Source: Campylobacter sp. UBA1713
GTDB lineage: Bacteria; Campylobacterota; Campylobacteria; Campylobacterales; Campylobacteraceae
NCBI GenBank assembly: GCA_002317305.1
Contig: DCIZ01000148.1
Coordinates: 1 to 5,410 of the forward strand
Direction of reading: 5' to 3'
Length of the DNA stretch: 5,410 nt
Both the position numbers and the translations under genes were made by a program. Below the pieces are notes generated by a model. It searched no databases and was not told the origin of the DNA. It was given only the letters and a program-made list of their open reading frames with translations. Below, piece by piece: positions 1 through 5,371 of the stretch. Numbering within the stretch: position 1 is the stretch's first letter; the number at the start of each line of letters is the position of its first letter.

Positions 1-764
1 ATTTCATCCATCAGCACCTTTAAGTAAGCCTGCTCGTTGTCATCGCACTGCACAAAAATGACGCCGTCCTCGCGCAAAAACTCCCGCGCCACTTCTAGGC
101 GGTTTTTCATGAAAACTAGCCATGTGCTGTGGTTAAATTTATCGTTGTAGTTAAAAGAATCGTTTCCCGTGTTGTAAGGCGGGTCTATGTAGATGAGCTT
201 TACACTTTTAGCAAATTTGCCTTTTAAAGAGTGAAGCGCTAAAAGGTTGTTTCCTTTTAGTAGAAGGCTCGCACCGCACCGCAAAGCCCGCTCCACCGCC
301 TCAAATTCGCCCGTCTCGCCACGCAAACCAACAAAACTAAAATTTGTCAAAACCTTTTTTGAAAAAAGCACGTCTATTTGGCTTTTTTCTAAAATTTCGT
401 TAAAAAACCGCTCGCTGTTTTTGTCATCGTCGTGGCTTTGAGAACCTTGCAAAACGCCATCTTTAAAAGGAAAATTTAGCACCACATCTGAATTTTGACG
501 CAAAAATTTCTCGCCTGTGAAAAGCCCTATTTTGTTAGAAAAACGCGTGTAGCTCTCGCCTAAAATTCGCAAATTTAAAAACTCCAAAAACTCGCTCTGT
601 TTAAAAACAAAAGCACCCGCCACCTGCGTAAAAAACCGCGCTTTTAGCTCACTATCCGCTAGCAAAAACGCCACTAACTCCGCATCATTTTTTACCGCCA
701 AACTCCGCAAATTTAGCTCACTGCCAAATTTGCTTTTTAACCTCTCTAAAAGCTCATTTTCCAT
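1..764 (-). CDS. mod: Type III R-M DNA methyltransferase Mod, N-terminal 254 residues (partial)
   Basis: This is the modification subunit of a type III restriction-modification system, expected to methylate adenine in a short asymmetric site and to give the Mod-Res complex its DNA specificity. The reading frame is open from an ATG at 764 to the left edge. An AGGAGAG ribosome site at 769-775 fixes the start. Catalytic motif IV is IDPPYNTGND (DPPY at residues 194-197), preceded by LLLKGNNLLALHSL (about 166-179). It is followed by NYNDKFNHSTWLVFMKNRL (about 206-224) and REDGVIFVQCDDNEQAYL (about 231-248). Motif IV in the N-terminal part is the beta-class order known for type III Mods. The target recognition domain and the AdoMet-binding FxGxG motif should lie beyond base 1 and are not seen. 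There is no frameshift, and no simple repeat of the kind that phase-varies some mod genes, in the part shown. Whether the gene is intact downstream cannot be judged. Confidence 0.93.
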   Translation of the reverse strand, partial: MENELLERLKSKFGSELNLRSLAVKNDAELVAFLLADSELKARFFTQVAGAFVFKQSEFLEFLNLRILGESYTRFSNKIGLFTGEKFLRQNSDVVLNFPFKDGVLQGSQSHDDDKNSERFFNEILEKSQIDVLFSKKVLTNFSFVGLRGETGEFEAVERALRCGASLLLKGNNLLALHSLKGKFAKSVKLIYIDPPYNTGNDSFNYNDKFNHSTWLVFMKNRLEVAREFLREDGVIFVQCDDNEQAYLKVLMDE

Positions 765-768
765 TTTT

Positions 769-775
769 CTCTCCT
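769..775 (-). promoter_or_regulatory. Ribosome binding site of mod
   Basis: On the minus strand the leader reads AGGAGAG, then four A's, then the ATG at 764. It is the strongest Shine-Dalgarno match in the window; the other genes use plain AAGG or AAGGA. This fits a methyltransferase that needs efficient translation, and it decides the mod start. Confidence 0.75.
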
Positions 776-821
776 ATTTTCCTCGATATTTCGGTAAATT
801 CAGTTTAATTTAAGCAAATGT

Positions 822-830
822 TGCTACAAT
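822..830 (+). promoter_or_regulatory. Possible plus-strand extended -10 promoter in the abi-mod gap
   Basis: The plus strand reads TGCTACAAT, an extended -10 (TGn plus TACAAT). It is preceded by AT-rich DNA with T runs about one helical turn apart (TATTT, TTTAATTT), as known for Campylobacter sigma-70 promoters. It overlaps a small inverted repeat, AGCAA-ATG-TTGCT (813-825). A transcript would run toward the hairpin at 847-863 and be only about 35 bases long, antisense to the intergenic region. It could also be the relic of a promoter for a lost gene. I see no convincing minus-strand promoter for mod here; the best candidates (TTAAAT, TAAACT) each have two mismatches to TATAAT. Confidence 0.35.
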
Positions 831-846
831 CACCAGCGACATTCAC

Positions 847-871
847 GGCGGTGCTTTACCGCCACCTTTTT
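847..871 (+). terminator. GC-rich hairpin with T run, a plus-strand terminator-like structure
   Basis: GGCGGT (847-852) and ACCGCC (858-863) form a perfect 6-base stem with a GCTTT loop. On the plus strand ACC and a run of five T's (867-871) follow, the form of an intrinsic terminator. On the minus strand the same stem lies just after the abi-like stop codon but is followed by GTGAATG, with no T run, so it should not efficiently stop transcription into mod. There it may instead stabilise the 3' end or weaken read-through. Confidence 0.45.
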
Positions 872-1430
872 AAATCTCCAAAAGCTTTTTATCAAAACTA
901 ACCAATAGATCATTAATGAAAATCTCTAATTTATCAGGATCTACACCAACTAAAACCTTTTCTTTTCCAAATTTTAAAGAAGTAGAAATTCTAGGTCTCT
1001 TGTTTTCATTTAGTTTATACAAATTTTCAAAATGAAATGCTCTGTTTCGTATAGTGAGAGCTAAATTAAAAACAATTTTAACTTTTTGATAATTGAACAT
1101 ATTGTTATGTTTGTTAAATTTAGAATAATCTTTAAAATTCATATTGTCTAAATTTACAACTTGATTATGAATTTTCACATCATTCATAATCTCACACCAA
1201 TATCCAAATGTTTTTTTACTTATTCTTTTATCATCTGAAATTTCTAAAATTTTAGCGATTTTATTTCTAGTAACGATCTCTAAAACGCCAATTTTTAAAG
1301 CCAATTTTTGTATTAGTCTAAAATTTGCAAAATGCTCGTCCAAACTAGCAAAACCGTCCAGTCTAGCACGACTAAACAACTCTACCGCCTTTTCTTCGCT
1401 CATCATATTTAAAGCCTTTTTTATCAACAT
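870..1430 (-). CDS. Abi-like protein with HEPN-type RNxxxH motif, possible RNase
   Basis: This 186-residue soluble protein resembles the Abi-like (Abi_2/AbiD/AbiF type) group. Proteins of that group are thought to be HEPN-fold RNases acting in abortive infection. The basis seen here is TIRNRAFHFENL (residues 126-137), where R128-x4-H133 fits the HEPN RX4-6H catalytic pattern, and an N-terminal SRARLDGF...FRLIQKLALKIGVLEIVTRNKI block (20-58) typical of the group. There is no signal peptide or membrane segment. The gene starts 15 bases after fic with AAGG nine bases before the ATG. A start at Met9 (1406) is equally well placed behind AAGG and would give 178 residues. It sits between fic and mod, inside the R-M locus. 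It is about 26% GC by hand count over 901-1380, against about 40% in sampled res lines, suggesting separate acquisition. The catalytic role is inferred. Confidence 0.72.
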   Translation of the reverse strand: MLIKKALNMMSEEKAVELFSRARLDGFASLDEHFANFRLIQKLALKIGVLEIVTRNKIAKILEISDDKRISKKTFGYWCEIMNDVKIHNQVVNLDNMNFKDYSKFNKHNNMFNYQKVKIVFNLALTIRNRAFHFENLYKLNENKRPRISTSLKFGKEKVLVGVDPDKLEIFINDLLVSFDKKLLEI

Positions 1431-1445
1431 CGTTTATTGCCTTGT

Positions 1446-2138
1446 TTAAATCTTACAATTTACAAATTTATTCATTCTAGCCAGCTCAAACTCTTGCATC
1501 TGTTTGGCTAGCACAAACAACTCCTCCACGCTTTCGTTTCTTAAAGCGTGAATGTATTCGTTTTTAGAATCTTTGCTTATAGTAAAAGGCGTTAAGCCGT
1601 TTTGTAAAACCAGATAAAACATGGCAAACCGCCCTACTCTGCCGTTGCCATCGCTAAACGGATGGACTCTTTTAAAACGAATGTGATGCTGTAAAATCGC
1701 CTTTAATTTCTCGTCATCGTTTTTTGCCAAATTTAGGCAAAATGCCAAATTTTGCGCTTGGTCTTTTAGCACAAACGACACTTGATATGGCGGTGTTGTT
1801 TCAAAATCTGCGCCGACTATCATGTTTTGAGTAGTCTTAAATTTGCCTGCATTGTAGATCAAATTTTCAAGCAAAATGGCATGAGCCGCTTTTAAAAATT
1901 CGCCATCACACGCCCTGTTTTCTCGCAAACTACGAATCAAAAAAGGAAGGATTTTTTGATAATTTTTCACCTCAAAAAACTCCCTTTCGTTGATTTTTCT
2001 AGGAATGATGCCATTTAGCAAAATGGACGCCGTTTCGTTTTGGGTTAGCGTGTTGCCTTCGATGGCGGTGTTGTGATGAGCCATTCTAACGCTAAGATCG
2101 CTGACATAATCTTCATTTTCGAAAATCTCAAGATTCAT
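1446..2138 (-). CDS. fic: Fic-family protein (probable AMP-transferase) with N-terminal inhibitory helix
   Basis: Fic enzymes move AMP, or sometimes another nucleotide part, from a nucleotide onto a hydroxyl group of a target protein. The full active-site loop HPFSDGNGRVGR (residues 159-170) matches HxFx(D/E)GNGRxxR, with the catalytic His and the metal-binding Asp present. An N-terminal NTAIEGN (23-29) matches the self-inhibiting (S/T)xxxE(G/N) motif of class II Fic proteins. The Glu and Gly are kept, but Asn stands at the Ser/Thr position. GKFKTTQNMIVG (98-109) lies where the target-docking flap is expected. I chose the ATG at 2138 (230 residues) because AAAAAGG sits eight bases upstream. 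The frame is open further to a TTG at 2174, but that would overlap res by 47 bases and has no visible ribosome site. The gene overlaps the res stop by 11 bases, so translational coupling is likely. Its target is unknown; it could modify Res or Mod, or a host protein during infection. Confidence 0.9.
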   Translation of the reverse strand: MNLEIFENEDYVSDLSVRMAHHNTAIEGNTLTQNETASILLNGIIPRKINEREFFEVKNYQKILPFLIRSLRENRACDGEFLKAAHAILLENLIYNAGKFKTTQNMIVGADFETTPPYQVSFVLKDQAQNLAFCLNLAKNDDEKLKAILQHHIRFKRVHPFSDGNGRVGRFAMFYLVLQNGLTPFTISKDSKNEYIHALRNESVEELFVLAKQMQEFELARMNKFVNCKI

Positions 2139-4584
2139 CTTTTTTTCCTTTTTCTTTCTCGCAAAGCTCTTCAAATTTCTCTTTAAATTTAGCGTTGTTT
2201 TCCTTTTTAAAAAACGGAAAACCTTTTAAATTTAGCTTTTCGGTCGAAAAGCCATTTTCGCTTTTTTGTAAAGTTTTACCGTCAAGCAAAGCTAAAAACT
2301 CCTCTTTCCATTTATTTGTTTTATTATCTGCTCTATCTTCGCCCTTTGCCTCAAAAATGCACTCAAATTCGCCACTTTCGCCACTTTCGTCCCGCCCAAA
2401 AAGCAAAAAGTCCGGCTCAAAACCTTTGCCGTTCTCAAAGTTGTAAAGCTTAAATTCGTCAAAACCGTCATTTCTCACCACAAACCACTCTTTGAATTTT
2501 TCACTCAAACGCTCTTTGTTTGCCTCTACAAATTTCAAAAACTCAACCTCAAGCTCGGAGTCTTTTAAAAATTTATCATAATAAAGCCACTCGTAACTCT
2601 TTTCAACAACCTCTTTTGTCGTAAAAATTTCGCGCTCTTTTAGCGTCGTAGTCGCCACAAAAAACTCACTGCCCTCAAATTCGCTTTTTTCTTTTTGCGT
2701 TTTTTTGTATTGTTGTAAAACAAATTTAGCTATGCTAAACCGCGTTTTTGCCGTCCCTGTGTTTTGTGCTCTGTCTAGCCAAATATCTCGCACTTTTAAA
2801 GCCTCGTAAAACTCACGCCTACTTTTAAAACCGCCCTTTAAACTCTCAAAACTCATGCCTAAAACATTGCACGCTTTTAGAAAAGTCGGCAAATTTACAA
2901 TCGTGCCAAATTTAAAATTCCTAAAATTCGGCTCGCTTGTTTTTAGCTCCTCAAACTCCACTTTCGTTTCGCTCACGCCGCTAGAAAAAAGCGGAATTTC
3001 TAGTGCGTTTTCAAATTTTGGCTCAAAAGTCGCCAAAAGCGAATTTTCTTTTTTAACACACCTGTTTTTTGCGTAACGCACCGTTTTTGCATTTTCCGCA
3101 CCTTTGCGTGGCGTTAGCGTTAGCTTTTTCTCGTTTTTGTCTTTTAGTCCAGCGCTAATGAGCTCGCGGTTTAGCTCCTCTATGAAACCGACATCGTTGT
3201 AGCTGTGGTAGGCTAAAACCTCTAACGCGCTTAACTCATGCGTGGCGTCTGTGTCAAATTTGCGTTTGTCTTGCGCTTTTTCTCCAAATTCAAAAGGAAA
3301 GTAGCGCGCTCCGCGTCCTATGAGCTGCGCTTGTGCTGTGCTCTTTTTGTCGCTACCATCAAGCCTGACTATGTCAAACAAATTCAGCACGTCCCACCCC
3401 TCGTCTAGCTTGTTTACGGCAAAAATAGCGCGAATAAAGTTGTTTTCGTTTTCTAGCGAATTTAGCAAAATTTGGTTTTTTTCTGTCTCTTTGTCATCGT
3501 TTGCGTTTAGCAAAAATTCGCTTTTAAAGTTCTCTTTTATGAGATTTGTGAGTTCAAATTCTCTATTTTCAAAAAACTTTTTCGCCTTAAAAAGCAGCTC
3601 GCTCTCTTCGCTCACGCTTTTAAAAAAATTCACAACTTCGTTTTTTGTTAAATTTTTAACAAATTCGCAAAACGCCGTTTGGTTTTTTTTCGAATTTGCT
3701 ATACTTGCACTTTTGAAAAGCACCACTGGTTTTAGCGTGATGCCGTGTTTTTGGGCGACTTCCTGCCTGAAAATATTTAGCACCACACCGCTTAAAAAAA
3801 GCGTTTTTAGCTCGTCTAACTCGTGCCTGACAAGAGTGATTTTTTTCGAAAATCCCGCCTCGCAAAACTGCTTTAGTGTATATTCAAAAACGATTTTCTC
3901 TTCGTATTTCTCTTGAATTTCTTTTATTTGTGGAATCGTGGCTGTAAATTCAAACATCAAATTTGCATCGTTAGCTTCAAAAGCCCTTTTTACCACACCT
4001 TCCCAGCCATCTTTTTCATATTCTTTTTTCTTTTTTGTGTCGGCGTTTAGGTGGTGCGCTTCGTCTGCTAAAAAGACCAGTTTTTGCTCTTTTAAGTCGT
4101 CAAATGTGATGGAATTTTCTTTTTCTTGTGTAAGAAGTGAAAAAAGGCTCTGGACGGTGGTAAAACAGATGTTGATGTCTCCCTCTCTACTCTCGCTGAA
4201 ATTTTCTACCACGTTTATCTCTACTTTTTTGCCTTCCAGTGTTATATCTGGCGAAAAGAGATGTTTTGGGCTGGTTTGGTCGGCAAAATTTGCCTTTGTC
4301 TTTTCGAGAATGTTTGTAGAATTTACGAAAAAGATAAATTTGTCATAGCCGTTTTTAAACGCATCCAAAATGAGCGCCGCCATGATGAGCGTTTTGCCGC
4401 TACCTGTCGCCATGTTAAACATGAGGTGGTTTGTCTGTGGGTTTTTGCGTTGTAAAAAAAAGTGTTTTAAAGCGTCTGTTTGATATTCACGCAAATTTTT
4501 GCCTAAATTTTCACTTATGTGTGGCGGAATTTCTGGTTCTTGCGTAAATTCTGGTTCGTTTTTTAATCTCTCGCAAAGCTTCAT
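2128..4584 (-). CDS. res: Type III R-M restriction subunit Res (SF2 helicase plus PD-ExK nuclease)
   Basis: Res is the ATP-dependent cleavage subunit that works only in complex with Mod, using ATP to communicate between two head-to-head unmethylated sites before cutting DNA. In order are LREYQTDALK (31-40, Q-motif region), Walker A MATGSGKT (58-65), Walker B DEAH (174-177), motif III TAT (214-216), motif V region NKLDEGWDVLNL (391-402) and motif VI QLIGRGAR (420-427). A C-terminal PD-(D/E)xK nuclease follows, with PD at 724-725 and EAK at 745-747. All key residues are present, so the protein looks active. At 818 residues it is somewhat shorter than EcoP1I/EcoP15I Res, which is close to 970. 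The ATG at 4584 has AAAGG eight bases upstream, overlapping the stop codon of the lipoprotein gene. The tail is strongly charged (EKEKGKKDES). Res precedes mod here, the reverse of the usual mod-res order. Confidence 0.95.
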   Translation of the reverse strand: MKLCERLKNEPEFTQEPEIPPHISENLGKNLREYQTDALKHFFLQRKNPQTNHLMFNMATGSGKTLIMAALILDAFKNGYDKFIFFVNSTNILEKTKANFADQTSPKHLFSPDITLEGKKVEINVVENFSESREGDINICFTTVQSLFSLLTQEKENSITFDDLKEQKLVFLADEAHHLNADTKKKKEYEKDGWEGVVKRAFEANDANLMFEFTATIPQIKEIQEKYEEKIVFEYTLKQFCEAGFSKKITLVRHELDELKTLFLSGVVLNIFRQEVAQKHGITLKPVVLFKSASIANSKKNQTAFCEFVKNLTKNEVVNFFKSVSEESELLFKAKKFFENREFELTNLIKENFKSEFLLNANDDKETEKNQILLNSLENENNFIRAIFAVNKLDEGWDVLNLFDIVRLDGSDKKSTAQAQLIGRGARYFPFEFGEKAQDKRKFDTDATHELSALEVLAYHSYNDVGFIEELNRELISAGLKDKNEKKLTLTPRKGAENAKTVRYAKNRCVKKENSLLATFEPKFENALEIPLFSSGVSETKVEFEELKTSEPNFRNFKFGTIVNLPTFLKACNVLGMSFESLKGGFKSRREFYEALKVRDIWLDRAQNTGTAKTRFSIAKFVLQQYKKTQKEKSEFEGSEFFVATTTLKEREIFTTKEVVEKSYEWLYYDKFLKDSELEVEFLKFVEANKERLSEKFKEWFVVRNDGFDEFKLYNFENGKGFEPDFLLFGRDESGESGEFECIFEAKGEDRADNKTNKWKEEFLALLDGKTLQKSENGFSTEKLNLKGFPFFKKENNAKFKEKFEELCEKEKGKKDES
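2140..2153 (-). promoter_or_regulatory. fic ribosome site and A7 tract inside the res 3' end
   Basis: Minus-strand AAAAAGG (2153-2147) followed by seven A's (2146-2140) and a G leads to the fic ATG. The tract is also res codons GGA AAA AAA. The A7 run sets the Shine-Dalgarno to ATG distance of fic and lies in the shared frame-shift window: loss of one A would join res to fic in frame. The res leader has nearly the same design (AAAAAGG, C, seven A's, ATG). Confidence 0.65.
2371..2388 (-). repeat. In-frame 9-base tandem duplication in the Res nuclease domain
   Basis: The plus strand reads GCCACTTTC twice in tandem. It encodes Glu-Ser-Gly-Glu-Ser-Gly (Res residues 733-738), between the PD (724-725) and EAK (745-747) active-site residues. 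The unit is three codons, so gain or loss keeps the frame and only changes the length of the beta-hairpin loop. Confidence 0.7.
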
Positions 4585-4592
4585 TTTTTTTG

Positions 4593-4597
4593 CCTTT
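4593..4597 (-). promoter_or_regulatory. Ribosome binding site of res
   Basis: AAAGG on the minus strand, eight bases before the ATG at 4584. It lies next to and partly inside the lipoprotein TAA (4598-4600 is the stop, within the same TAAAAAGG run). Ribosomes finishing the lipoprotein would stop on the res start region, so coupling is likely. Confidence 0.6.
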
Positions 4598-5068
4598 TTA
4601 CAGATCTTTTATGCGAATTTTAATGCCGTTTTTCTCATCTCTAAATTCCGCTGTGCCTGCGCAAACTTTGTAGCTCATGTGGTCAAAATTTTGGCTAAAA
4701 CCGCACTCGTTTTTGACTACATTTTTGCCATCATAAAGCGGCACACCGCGCAAAATGTCGCTCAAAAAGTCGCCGTAGTGCGCCCGAAGAAGGTATTTTT
4801 CGTTAAAGGCGACTTTGTCAAAACAGACACCGCTAACGCACACTTTTTCGCCCACATTTAGCACGCCCACACCTACGCCGCTGCCGTAAATTTCTAGACG
4901 GACATTTTCGCCAAATTTGACGATGCCCGTTTCGTTAAATTTTAAATTTGGCGACTTTATGAGAAACGAAACGCTTTTTGACGTTTGTGCTGTCGGCTGA
5001 CTGCAACCAAAAAATGCTACAAACGCCAAAAAACAAAAAAATATGTGAAATATGTTAAACTTTTTCAC
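4598..5068 (-). CDS. Small putative lipoprotein of unknown function
   Basis: The start is the GTG at 5068, because AAGGA (5076-5080) lies seven bases upstream. The frame extends to a TTG at 5122, but that has no ribosome site and would cover the promoter. The 156-residue product begins with a signal peptide: KK at 2-3, a hydrophobic stretch to about residue 21, then the lipobox-like FFGC with Cys22 as the lipidation site. It is therefore expected on the outer or inner membrane facing the periplasm. The mature part has a beta-rich look (SFLIKSPNLKFNETG, VRLEIYGSGVGVGVL). It has four further Cys, two in the close pair VCVSGVC and two in NECGF and KVCAG, which may form disulfides. It resembles a conserved epsilonproteobacterial hypothetical lipoprotein, from memory only. 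It probably is a resident core gene next to which the R-M locus was inserted, not part of defence. No function can be given. Confidence 0.8.
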   Translation of the reverse strand: MKKFNIFHIFFCFLAFVAFFGCSQPTAQTSKSVSFLIKSPNLKFNETGIVKFGENVRLEIYGSGVGVGVLNVGEKVCVSGVCFDKVAFNEKYLLRAHYGDFLSDILRGVPLYDGKNVVKNECGFSQNFDHMSYKVCAGTAEFRDEKNGIKIRIKDL

Positions 5069-5075
5069 GCGTGAA

Positions 5076-5080
5076 TCCTT
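5076..5080 (-). promoter_or_regulatory. Ribosome binding site that fixes the lipoprotein GTG start
   Basis: Minus-strand AAGGA, then seven bases (TTCACGC), then GTG at 5068. The spacing is ideal. It places the start just before the signal peptide (KKFNIF...), where a lipoprotein start is expected. Confidence 0.75.
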
Positions 5081-5100
5081 TTTGCTTAAATTTGAGTGGT

Positions 5101-5109
5101 ATTGTAACA
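5101..5109 (-). promoter_or_regulatory. Sigma-70 promoter (extended -10) for the lipoprotein-res operon
   Basis: The minus strand reads TGTTACAAT (TG at 5109-5108, TACAAT at 5106-5101). Upstream are long T runs (TTTTTT and CTTTTT) in place of a -35 box, the known Campylobacter pattern. Transcription would begin near 5094, giving a leader of about 26 bases before the GTG at 5068. It is the only strong promoter seen ahead of the tightly packed lipoprotein, res, fic and abi-like genes, so it probably drives all four. Confidence 0.65.
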
Positions 5110-5140
5110 AAAAAACCGCCAAAAAGCAAATTTGAATCGT

Positions 5141-5170
5141 GCCGTCATTCGCAAACGTGCGAAGAATCTC
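5141..5170. repeat. Intergenic repeat, copy 1 (short, internally deleted)
   Basis: It begins GCCGTCATT and ends GCGAAGAATCTC, as does copy 2 at 5223-5262, but is 10 bases shorter in the middle. It looks like the widespread bacterial intergenic element of the form GTCATTGCGAG...GAAGCAATCTC, here with GAAGAATCTC. The likeness is from memory. Confidence 0.6.
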
Positions 5171-5193
5171 CCGCCTTTGCGATAGCGTAAATA

Positions 5194-5274
5194 CTCAAAT
5201 TTCAAAAAAACCCAAACAAAACGCCGTCATTATGAGGGGAGCGTAAGCGACCGAAGAATCTCCTGAAATTTGAG
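5194..5274. repeat. 11-base perfect inverted repeat flanking repeat copy 2, MITE-like
   Basis: CTCAAATTTCA (5194-5204) and TGAAATTTGAG (5264-5274) are exact reverse complements, 59 bases apart, and they bracket the 40-base repeat copy 2. An element of about 81 bases with inverted ends would fit a small non-autonomous mobile element or a cruciform or terminator structure. AAATTTG is a very common word in this genome, which lowers the weight of the match. No clear target duplication is seen. Confidence 0.4.
5223..5262. repeat. Intergenic repeat, copy 2 (full-length form)
   Basis: This 40-base unit starts GCCGTCATTATGAGGGG, continues with AGCGTAAGCGAC and ends CGAAGAATCTC. The ends are shared with copy 1. 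The centre has short self-complementary parts (GCGTAAGC, CGAC...), typical of this kind of palindromic intergenic element. Confidence 0.6.
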
Positions 5275-5322
5275 CAAGTAGAATTTTTAAATTTTACGAA
5301 AAAGCGAATTTTCACAATTTCC

Positions 5323-5350
5323 GTTTTCTGTTTTCCGCACTCTGTTTTCT
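5323..5350. repeat. Degenerate 7-base tandem repeat
   Basis: Four consecutive heptads read GTTTTCT, GTTTTCC, GCACTCT, GTTTTCT. The preceding AATTTCC (5316-5322) matches partly. The array is short and imperfect, so it is unlikely to be highly unstable. Confidence 0.4.
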
Positions 5351-5357
5351 GAATGCA

Positions 5358-5371
5358 GGGGCGAAAGCCCT
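5358..5371 (+). other. Small hairpin with GAAA tetraloop
   Basis: GGGGC (5358-5362), GAAA loop, GCCCT (5367-5371): four GC pairs closed by one G-T(U) pair around a GNRA loop. No T run follows, so it is not a standard terminator. It may be part of a structured intergenic repeat that runs off the right edge. Confidence 0.35.

Noticed and set aside
353..368. CTTTTTTGAAAAAAG near-palindrome inside mod
   Set aside because: It encodes ordinary Leu-Phe-Ser-Lys-Lys codons and is probably a chance match in an A/T-rich gene; it is not followed by a terminator-like tail.
2139..2174. Upstream TTG start for fic giving 12 extra residues
   Set aside because: The added residues are only a Lys-rich translation of the res 3' end, there is no ribosome site before the TTG, and the ATG at 2138 has a well-spaced AAAAAGG.
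3320..3916. Long plus-strand open frame opposite res
   Set aside because: It is a Ser/Phe-rich mirror of the Lys/Glu-rich res coding strand and has no ribosome site. The same holds for the other plus-strand frames over res and mod.
4454..4461. Run of eight A's (T8 in res codons 41-43) as a phase-variation switch
   Set aside because: Runs of this length are frequent by chance in AT-rich coding DNA of this kind, and the frame is intact here. It is not long enough to call a contingency locus.
5069..5122. Upstream TTG start for the lipoprotein giving 18 extra residues
   Set aside because: It would place the promoter -10 inside the gene and push the signal peptide away from the N-terminus. The GTG at 5068 has an ideal AAGGA.
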